Origin: Streptomyces sp. V4I2
GTDB lineage: Bacteria > Actinomycetota > Actinomycetes > Streptomycetales > Streptomycetaceae
Assembly (NCBI RefSeq): GCF_030817655.1
Contig: NZ_JAUSZM010000002.1
Span: 1-64,000, forward strand
DNA: 64,000 bases
Reading direction: 5' to 3'
Part shown: piece by piece, positions 50,172-56,883 of the stretch
How positions within the stretch are numbered: position 1 is the stretch's first letter
Layout: each line of letters begins with the position of its first letter
Position numbers and translations under genes: made by a program
Notes under the pieces: model-generated
The model's input: the letters and a program-made list of their open reading frames with translations, nothing else
Databases searched by the model: none
What the model was told of the DNA's origin: nothing

Positions 50172-51104
50172 ATGCAGCGCAGCGACGTCACGCGGGACGA
50201 CGGCACTTGGGTGGGCCTGTCCCTGGACGTACAGGACTGCCACCTGCCGGGGCTGTGCGTGTTCAGCGCAGGGGCGCGACTGCTGGTCTCCCGGCTGTCG
50301 CGGCCTGTGCTGCTCGCCGTTGTCGACGAGCAGCTCCAGGGCGTGGACTTCTGGCGCACCGACGAGTACCGCTCCATTGTCCCGCCGCTACGCGCCGATG
50401 TGGGGCGAGCCCTGGCGGGCAGCCCGCAACGGTGGGCTCACCGCTTCGCGCAGTACCTCATCGACTCGCCGGACAGCCCGCTGCACGAGGGCCGATGGCT
50501 GCTCTCGTGCGAGAGTCCACTGCGGCGCTGGCGCCACGCTGACACTGCGCATGCCCAGTACTGGAGCTCGATGCTCGTCGAGGGCCATCCGGACGGATAC
50601 ATCGACTGGTTTGTCCACTCCGGATCGTGGGAGGTTCTTCCGTTGCGGCCGATGCCCGGTGCCGACGACAGCCGGGTCAAGGCGTACCGCAAGCAGGCCC
50701 GGGAAGGGACGCTCCCACCCGTCCTGTTGTGGTGGGTCAGTGGCCTGGACTGCCATCTGATCCTGGATGGTCACGCACGGCTCGCCGCGGCGATCGCCGA
50801 GTCCATCGAGCCTGCGCTGCTGCAGTTGCACCGCACGGTGCCGCGCGATGACCTGGCCGCACGCATCGATGACGCCGTGGGCTTCTACGAGTACGAACTG
50901 GCACGCTTCGCCGAACTCCGCGCCGTCCACGGCCCCACCGTCCCGGACGGCGCCGCCACCGCCGGCCCACAGCTCGTCCGCCTCCTTCACGACCTGAACG
51001 CTGCAGAACAGCCGACCTGGGCCTGGCCTCTGCCCGGCGGGGAGGCCCAATGGTGTCGCATCGCAGGCGAGGTGACGGCCGGCCAGGACTGGCTCCATAC
51101 CTGA
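50172..51104 (+). CDS. Hypothetical protein with ParB-like motif, 310 aa
   Basis: The C-terminal third has LPPVLLWWVSGLDCHLILDG followed by HARLAAAIAE, similar to the ParB/sulfiredoxin LDGHxRxxAA motif. The N-terminal part is mixed alpha/beta and unknown. The ATG at 50172 is used because the earlier frame start is Ala/Pro low-complexity. Function not assigned. Confidence 0.6.
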   Translation: MQRSDVTRDDGTWVGLSLDVQDCHLPGLCVFSAGARLLVSRLSRPVLLAVVDEQLQGVDFWRTDEYRSIVPPLRADVGRALAGSPQRWAHRFAQYLIDSPDSPLHEGRWLLSCESPLRRWRHADTAHAQYWSSMLVEGHPDGYIDWFVHSGSWEVLPLRPMPGADDSRVKAYRKQAREGTLPPVLLWWVSGLDCHLILDGHARLAAAIAESIEPALLQLHRTVPRDDLAARIDDAVGFYEYELARFAELRAVHGPTVPDGAATAGPQLVRLLHDLNAAEQPTWAWPLPGGEAQWCRIAGEVTAGQDWLHT

Positions 51105-51444
51105 GCCCTGCCGACCCCCCGCTGGCTGTCGCCTCCGGGCGTACCGCCGTACCGCCAGGGACGCACACCGCGTGAAGGCCGCCTCTCTCAGGCACGAGAT
51201 CTCAACGCGTACGCGGGCTCTGGCGCGTGCCGCCCTCAGCAGGCGGTCCGCGGCCGAGTTGGTCCGCCCCTGCCCCTGGACCTGGCTGGCTGGCTGGCTA
51301 TCGGGCGGCCCCTCTCTTGTGGCGCTCATTCGCAGGTCTGCCCCTGGGTGGGGAGATTTACTGAGCAGGTCTGGGCTCACCGCCGAGCAGGAGATGGCCG
51401 TTCAGCGCCATCACCTGTGGCAGGCCGGCCTGCCAACGCCGGAT
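51105..51444. other. No gene seen
   Basis: Intergenic region between convergent genes, with no supported frame and no strong hairpin. Confidence 0.5.
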
Positions 51445-51999
51445 TCAGGTGCGCTCATACCGCGGCGGCAGGAGGCCTTCGCCCGGCCACAAAGGCTGCT
51501 CGGCCACCAGGGCGGTGAGGAACAGGTCCACCTCGGCCAGGACTTCGGCGCGGTCGTCCGGCCCGTAGACGATGAGCTCGCCCGCCGCAGGGTTGATCGC
51601 TTGCAGCTGGTTGTCCGGGCCGGGTCCGGTGCAGATCAGGGCCCGGGCGATATCGGGGAGTCCGAGGCTGAGGGCATCGCACATCTGTGTCTGCACGAGC
51701 TGGACGAGGTCGGTGGTGACGCGCTCCCAGTCGCCGATCGCAGGCCAGTCAGCGCCGCCGTTCAGTTCGTGGGTGAGGGTGGCCAGCGGAATGATCTGGC
51801 CCGGCTGCCGTCCTTGGGTGAGCAGGTCATGGATCCGGGCGCCGTCGGGCTGGCGCACCTGCTGGTGGAGCAGAGAGGCGGCGGCCACCACGGTGGTGTT
51901 GATCTCCTGCGTTCCGGGGCCGGGGTAGTACGGCTCGTGGGCGAAGAGGAAGTAGACGTCCGACGTGCGGACAGCCGGACCAGGTTCGGGCTGGGGCAT
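51445..51999 (-). CDS. Hypothetical protein, 184 aa
   Basis: VYFLFAHEPYYPGPGTQEIN then a helical body with DIARALICTGPGPDNQLQAI and a Pro-rich end. The ATG at 51999 follows AAAGGAA. No known domain; soluble. It is transcribed with the genes at 52093-54332, which lie upstream on the same strand. Confidence 0.6.
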   Translation of the reverse strand: MPQPEPGPAVRTSDVYFLFAHEPYYPGPGTQEINTTVVAAASLLHQQVRQPDGARIHDLLTQGRQPGQIIPLATLTHELNGGADWPAIGDWERVTTDLVQLVQTQMCDALSLGLPDIARALICTGPGPDNQLQAINPAAGELIVYGPDDRAEVLAEVDLFLTALVAEQPLWPGEGLLPPRYERT

Positions 52000-52092
52000 G
52001 AGGAAGGTTCCTTTCAGAGGTGACGTGCCGGGTGTGTGGCGAGGTGCCCGGGGTGTCGTCGGACGGACGCCAGGCGGGTACGGGCCCAGTGG

Positions 52093-52908
52093 TCACCCCC
52101 GCCCGGGCTTGCGGGTCTGGCCCGCGCTGGCTGTGCCGTCCTCGGCGGTGCGCTGGAGGATCTGGGCGACCTGGTCGGCGAGTTGGAGCATCAGCCGTTC
52201 GCGGGCGATGAGGCTGGCTGAGGCCGCGCGGGTGTCCTGGGTCTGGAGTTGGTCGGCGGCGTCCCACAGCAGGTTGTGGCCGATCTCGGCCCAGCGGCGC
52301 AGTTCGTAGCGGTCGCTTGCGGCGGCGGCCTGGACGAGCGAGGTGTGCAGGGCGGCGAGGCGTTGCAGGTAGCGGCAGGCGCCGTCGTCTTCGACGCTGC
52401 GGACGTGTTCGCGGGCCCGGGCGTCCAGTCGGCCGGGCAGGTGCTCGGCGAGCAGCGGGGCGAGCAGCATCGCCGGCAGAGCGACGTCGGCGGGGACGCC
52501 GTGGCTCATGGCGAACAGTGCGGCGAGCAGGCTGACGAGCGCGACGGCAGCGGCGGAAAAGCGCAGGGATACCGAGACGGTGTCCAGGGCGATGCGCTGG
52601 GCGGGGCGCCTGGTCGGCCAGCGCAGGGCCAGGCGCTGGGTGCGGGTCGCGGCCGGGGTCAGTACCCCGACCTGATGGGGGACCTCGGGCAGCGTGCCGT
52701 CGCCGGGGACGGTCCAGGCGAGCCAGTCCCATGGGGTGCGTTCGTGTACGAGCACGGGCTGACACGCGGCCGAGCAGGTGTGGTCGCGGACGTGGCCGGT
52801 GCGCAGGGCACGGGATTGCTCCGTCTGCCACCGGCCCGGGTCGCGGGTGAAGGGGTGCCGGTGGTGCGCGGCCGCGGCCGGCGGTGGGGTGTGCAGCGTG
52901 TCCGTCAC
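52093..52908 (-). CDS. Membrane protein, 271 aa
   Basis: A central hydrophobic hairpin (FSAAAVALVSLLAALFAMSH and VALPAMLLAPLLAEHL) lies between a charged N-terminal region (PFTRDPGRWQTEQSRALRTG with two Cys) and a helical C-terminus. The GTG at 52908 follows GGAAG and overlaps the stop of the winged-helix gene (GTGA), so they are co-translated. Confidence 0.65.
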   Translation of the reverse strand: MTDTLHTPPPAAAAHHRHPFTRDPGRWQTEQSRALRTGHVRDHTCSAACQPVLVHERTPWDWLAWTVPGDGTLPEVPHQVGVLTPAATRTQRLALRWPTRRPAQRIALDTVSVSLRFSAAAVALVSLLAALFAMSHGVPADVALPAMLLAPLLAEHLPGRLDARAREHVRSVEDDGACRYLQRLAALHTSLVQAAAASDRYELRRWAEIGHNLLWDAADQLQTQDTRAASASLIARERLMLQLADQVAQILQRTAEDGTASAGQTRKPGRG

Positions 52909-54332
52909 GGGCTGCTTCCTTCCAGTGGGTCGATAAAGATGGAGGCGCACGTGGTGCAGCGGCCGTCGCCGTCGGGGCGGGCGCGCCGGGGGGTGGGGCC
53001 CGGGCAGGAACGGCACGGCGGCCAGCCGAGGCAGGCCGGGCACAGGTCCTCGCCCAGGGCGGTTGCGGGCATACCGCAGCCGGCGCATTCGGTGAGGGCC
53101 CGGTAGGTCAGGGCCTCGCTCACCGTGCGGGCGGCCGCAGGACTGGCCGATCGCGGCGGCGGGTCGTGCCACGGGGGCGTGGCGTGGTGGTCGGCCACCG
53201 TGGCGGGCGGTGGGTAGGCCTGGGCGGCGCGGAGCCGGGCGGCGATGATCGCGCCGACGGTGGTGCGGACCGGCTGGGGCAGAGGGCGGTCGCTGATGAC
53301 GTGCTGGAGCTGCTTGCGCGTCCAGCCGGCTTCCAGCATGGCGGTGACGGTCCGGCCCTGCTCGGCGAGGACCTGGTCGGTCAGCAGCAGTTCGGGGCGC
53401 TGCGCGCCGATCGCCAGCAGCAGGCGGATTCCTGGTCCGAGGTCCGCGGGCGCCGGTGCGGTCGGTGCCGTCCGTGGGGATGGTGGTGCCTCGCGGCGCG
53501 GTCGCGCTGCGCGGGCGCCGGGAGGGAGGGGGCTGGTGTGCTGCTGAGTGGTCTTCTTTCTGTTGGTGTTCTTAGGGGGCCGGTCAGCCAACGTAGGGTC
53601 ATCCACTGGTGGAAAACCCGACTCTGGCCCGGACCTGGTGTTTTGCAGGGCGGGCAGGTCGGTAATGACGTAGGCGGCCGCGCCGAGGGTGCCGTCTGGG
53701 TCGCGCTCGCGTTCACGGACCAGGAAGCCGTGCTTCTCCAGTTCCTTCAGCCCGCTCCTGACGGCTGACTCGCCGTCGCGGCCGCGGCGGGCGATGTCGG
53801 TGACGGTCATCCGCCAGCCCTCCCGGTGCGTGGAGAGCAGTCCGAACAGTCCCTTGGCCTTGAAGGACAACTGGGTGTCGCGGAACAGCGCGTTGGCGAT
53901 CTGGGTGAACCGATCGGCCGCCATCACACCCCGGCGGATCCCCGCCCAGAACCCGCCGGCCGACTCGGTCTCGGGGGCCGTGACCACCACGTCGGCTTCG
54001 CCCAGCGCGATGTCCAGGGCGGCCGGGCGGTCGGTGATGCAGTAGACGATCTCGCCGAGGGTGCCATCCGGGCGGCGCAGGCGTTCACGGATCAGGTAGC
54101 CGTGCGCCTCCAACTCCTTCAGGCCGGTACGGACCGCTTCCCGTCCGTCCGGGCCCAGGCGGACCAGGTCGGCGATCGCCACCTGCCAGCCGTTTCGGTG
54201 CGTGCTGACGTACCCGAAGATCCCCTTCGCTTTGAACGACAGCCGGGCGTCGCGGAACAGCGCGTTGGCGACCTGGGTGAACTGATCGCCGGCCATCATG
54301 CCCCGGCGGATCCCCGCCCCGAAGCGGCTCAC
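52905..54332 (-). CDS. Duplicated winged-helix replication-type protein, 475 aa
   Basis: Two copies of a winged-helix unit of about 110 residues: FTQVANALFRDARLSFKAKG ... ELEAHGYLIRERLRRPDGTL, and FTQIANALFRDTQLSFKAKG ... ELEKHGFLVRERERDPDGTL. A Pro/Arg-rich linker leads to a C-terminal Cys cluster (CAGCGMPATALGEDLCPACL ... CRSC). Single-unit relatives are common on Streptomyces plasmids and integrative elements as replication or regulatory proteins. It is divergent from the transfer operon across the repeat-rich region 54333-55037. Confidence 0.7.
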   Translation of the reverse strand: MSRFGAGIRRGMMAGDQFTQVANALFRDARLSFKAKGIFGYVSTHRNGWQVAIADLVRLGPDGREAVRTGLKELEAHGYLIRERLRRPDGTLGEIVYCITDRPAALDIALGEADVVVTAPETESAGGFWAGIRRGVMAADRFTQIANALFRDTQLSFKAKGLFGLLSTHREGWRMTVTDIARRGRDGESAVRSGLKELEKHGFLVRERERDPDGTLGAAAYVITDLPALQNTRSGPESGFPPVDDPTLADRPPKNTNRKKTTQQHTSPLPPGARAARPRREAPPSPRTAPTAPAPADLGPGIRLLLAIGAQRPELLLTDQVLAEQGRTVTAMLEAGWTRKQLQHVISDRPLPQPVRTTVGAIIAARLRAAQAYPPPATVADHHATPPWHDPPPRSASPAAARTVSEALTYRALTECAGCGMPATALGEDLCPACLGWPPCRSCPGPTPRRARPDGDGRCTTCASIFIDPLEGSSP

Positions 54333-54457
54333 CGCCGTGCCCCCGCAGCCGGCCGCAGGCGGTGGCCACGGCGGCGCACCGGGCTCGCCGAGGTGGGACG
54401 GCCGGTGGTCCTGGGCGTGGAGGCGTGCGTGTGTTGCATGCCGTCAGCTCACTCGCC

Positions 54458-54558
54458 GGCCCCGACCAGGCTGACGGCCACCGGCCCCGACCATCGGTCA
54501 CGATCCGGCAACATGCCCGTCTAGCTGCCGTGGTCGGGCTCATGGTCGGGCCGACCAC
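54458..54558. promoter_or_regulatory. TGGTCGGG operator repeats
   Basis: GGCCCCGACCA at 54458-54468 and 54483-54493 (inverse of the 10342 and 10402 copies), then GTGGTCGGG at 54530 and ATGGTCGGG-CCGACCAC at 54542-54558. The block lies in the divergent promoter region of the winged-helix gene. Confidence 0.7.
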
Positions 54559-54584
54559 GCGGCGTCAGCCCGACGCGCACGCAT

Positions 54585-54849
54585 TGCGCAGGTCCGGTTG
54601 CGTATCCCCGGAGGGGCGGTGCGCAATCGGGTCTGCACACCTGGTCGAGGGTCGTGCGCAGTCGGGTGGCGCTCAGCGGCTGCGCAGTCCGCCCGAGAGT
54701 TCCTGATGCTCTCGTGCGCAGGTTGGGATGGCGCACTGCGCAGGCTCCGCAGCCGTCCCGGGCGGACGCCGTCTGCGCATTGGTGTGCGGGTCCTTTGGC
54801 CGCGCGGCATGAAGCCCTCGCAGCGGTCGCCGGCATCTGGGCTTGCGCA
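54585..54849. repeat. TGCGCA hexamer cluster; candidate origin or transfer site
   Basis: TGCGCA occurs at 54585, 54620, 54655, 54681, 54715, 54737, 54774 and 54844, mostly as TGCGCAG, spaced 22-37 bases apart with one 70-base gap. About nine more copies follow within the first 450 bases of the next gene (55243-55480). A 6-mer that frequent in 900 bases is far above chance. It could bind a replication, partition or transfer protein. Confidence 0.6.
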
Positions 54850-54881
54850 GGACAGGGTGAGTGTCACGAGCTCGCGCAGAC

Positions 54882-54926
54882 CCGTGGTCGGGGTCATGGT
54901 CGGCCCGACCATGACCCCGACCACGG
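54882..54926. promoter_or_regulatory. 45-bp perfect palindrome before the transfer operon
   Basis: Two 22-base arms (54882-54903 and 54905-54926) are perfectly complementary around one C. Each arm holds GTGGTCGGGGTC and ATGGTCGG, so it is a double operator built from the same TGGTCGGG element. More GTGGTCGG copies follow to 54990, ending about 50 bases before the transfer operon start. Confidence 0.85.
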
Positions 54927-55037
54927 ACTTCGTGTCCCCATCGTGACCGTGGTCGGCCTCTCGTGGTCGGTGGTCGGGTCGGGGTCGGCGGGTTTCCTCA
55001 AGGTCAGCAACATCCGTTCTGACCTGGGAGTTTGACC

Positions 55038-55970
55038 ATGTCTCCTGGCAAGCAGGCCTCGGAGAACGAGGCCGCTGCTCCGATGGCGGCCGGCGCCCGG
55101 CTGGAGGCGATGCGCCGCCGTGTCCGTCTTTCGCACCTGGCGTTCTGGACTGTCATCGCAGCCGGCCCGATCGCCCTGGGCCTCGCCCTCACCTCTACCC
55201 CGACCGTGGTCGAGGCGGCCACCGAGGCCAAGCCCACCGCTGTGCGCACCACTGCGCACGCCGCCGACCCGTCCGGCTATGCGCAGCTGTTCGTAGCCGC
55301 GTGGTTGCGCAGCAGCGCGGATGACGCGACGAGTGTGCAGGCGCGGCTTGCGCAGTCGATGGCGCCCAACGTCGAACTGCCCGACCCGGCCGCTGCTGCG
55401 CAGCCCGCGCCTCAGTCCGTGACGGCGGTGCGCAGTGCGCACCGCGCCGACGGTGCGTGGTCGGTGACGGTGGCTGCGCAGTACGCCGATCAATCGGTGC
55501 GGTACTACGCGGTGCCGGTGGCCGCCGATCGCGCAGGCGCCTCGTTCACGGTGGCCGGTGCGCCGGGCGTGGTGGCCGGCCCGGCCCGGGCCGAGGTGCC
55601 GGCGTCGTCGTATGGCGTGAGTGTCCCGGAGGGTGATCTGTCCTCCGCGCTCGAGGAGTTCCTGACCGCCTATCTGACCGGTGCCGGGGAGGTGGACCGC
55701 TACCTCGCGCCCGGCGTGCAGCTCACCGCCGTCGCCCCCGCCCCGTACACGGCGGTCACGGTGCAGCAGGTGCTCGCCGTCGAGGAGGCGGCGGCTGCCG
55801 AGCAGGTGCCGGCCGACGGCACCAAGGTGCGCATCGTCGCGTCGGTGGAAGCCCGGGACGAGGAGAGGCGGTGGCCGCTGGGTTACGAGCTCGCGTTCAC
55901 GGCCCGCTCGGGCCGGTGGGAAGTCGCCGCGCTTGAGTCCGGCACCGCCCAGAACGGGGGCGTGCGGTGA
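55038..55970 (+). CDS. TcpC-like conjugal transfer protein, 310 aa
   Basis: A basic N-terminus, one membrane helix (residues about 35-58, LAFWTVIAAGPIALGLALTS) and a large outer region made of two NTF2-like domains (YAQLFVAAWLRSSADDATSV and LSSALEEFLTAYLTGAGEVD) match the TcpC/VirB8-like family that scaffolds the secretion channel in Gram-positives. The ATG at 55038 follows GGGAG. First gene of the transfer operon. Confidence 0.8.
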   Translation: MSPGKQASENEAAAPMAAGARLEAMRRRVRLSHLAFWTVIAAGPIALGLALTSTPTVVEAATEAKPTAVRTTAHAADPSGYAQLFVAAWLRSSADDATSVQARLAQSMAPNVELPDPAAAAQPAPQSVTAVRSAHRADGAWSVTVAAQYADQSVRYYAVPVAADRAGASFTVAGAPGVVAGPARAEVPASSYGVSVPEGDLSSALEEFLTAYLTGAGEVDRYLAPGVQLTAVAPAPYTAVTVQQVLAVEEAAAAEQVPADGTKVRIVASVEARDEERRWPLGYELAFTARSGRWEVAALESGTAQNGGVR

Positions 55971-56308
55971 ACACCGTGCACAGCGTGATCCTCGCCGGGC
56001 AGCTGGACGACCTCGGCGACTCGTGGATCAACATGTTCAAGGACTGGGCGACCAAGGGTCTGCAGGCTGGTCTGCTCGTGCTCGTCGTCGTGATCATGAT
56101 CCAGAAGTTCAGCCTCAAGGCGGGGATCGGCGCCCTGCTGCTGATGATCATCGCGCTGGGGTTGTACAACTCCCGCGAGGACCTCTCGGGCATGTTCGAG
56201 GACGAGGTCAAAAACCCTGCCAAGGGCGGGCCCGCTGTCCCCGGCATCGTGCGCGGTTCTGATCCGGCTCTGCGGGAGCACGCTGCCGGCGCGGGAGGCT
56301 GGCTGTGA
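55967..56308 (+). CDS. Small membrane transfer protein, 113 aa
   Basis: Two close hydrophobic helices (GLQAGLLVLVVVIMIQKF and KAGIGALLLMIIALGLYN) after a short outer segment, as in TcpD/VirB2-type small membrane subunits. The GTG start overlaps the preceding stop. Confidence 0.7.
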   Translation: MNTVHSVILAGQLDDLGDSWINMFKDWATKGLQAGLLVLVVVIMIQKFSLKAGIGALLLMIIALGLYNSREDLSGMFEDEVKNPAKGGPAVPGIVRGSDPALREHAAGAGGWL

Positions 56309-56883
56309 GCGCCGCGGCCGCTGGGCGGGTGGGGCGCTGCTACACCGCCGCCCGACGTCACCCGTGGGTGCTGGGGAAGGTCGCGGACTGGAAGATTCCC
56401 CTCGGCCCGTATACGCCTGCGCAGATCGCGGTGGCCGTCGTCGGCGGCTTCCTTCTGGTCAAGACCATCAGCTGGTGGTCGGTGCTGGGGCCGGTCCCGA
56501 TCGCGGCGTGGCTGCTGGCGATCTGGGCGGTGCGCCGTCCGAAGATCCGGGGCCGTGCCCCGGTGCAGGCCGCTTTGGGCTGGGTGCTGCTGGGATGGCA
56601 GCCGAGGGGAGGGCGGATCGGCGGGCGGGCCGCCCGCGACCGCGCTCCCCACTCGCTGCTCGGCGGCTTCACGATCGAGGACACACCCAGCCCCGATCTG
56701 GCAGCCACCCCGTCGCGTGCGGCTCAGCGGCCCGCCGACCGGGTGCCGCACCCGAGCCCGGCCGCCGCTTGCTCGTCCACGCCCCACCGCACGGAGTCGG
56801 CTGCTCCCCCGGCGGTGGTGGGGCCGGTGTCGGGTGTTCAGCAGTTGCTCGCGCTCGCCGAGCAGGGCGGTGGTGTGCGGTGA
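56305..56883 (+). CDS. TcpE/PrgI-like membrane protein, 192 aa
   Basis: IPLGPYTPAQIAVAVVGGFLL and WWSVLGPVPIAAWLLAIWAV form the two-helix hairpin of the TcpE family (VirB3-like), followed by a long Pro/Ala-rich cytoplasmic tail. It partners the VirB4-like ATPase encoded next. Start overlaps the preceding gene (GTGA). Confidence 0.75.
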   Translation: MSAAAAGRVGRCYTAARRHPWVLGKVADWKIPLGPYTPAQIAVAVVGGFLLVKTISWWSVLGPVPIAAWLLAIWAVRRPKIRGRAPVQAALGWVLLGWQPRGGRIGGRAARDRAPHSLLGGFTIEDTPSPDLAATPSRAAQRPADRVPHPSPAAACSSTPHRTESAAPPAVVGPVSGVQQLLALAEQGGGVR

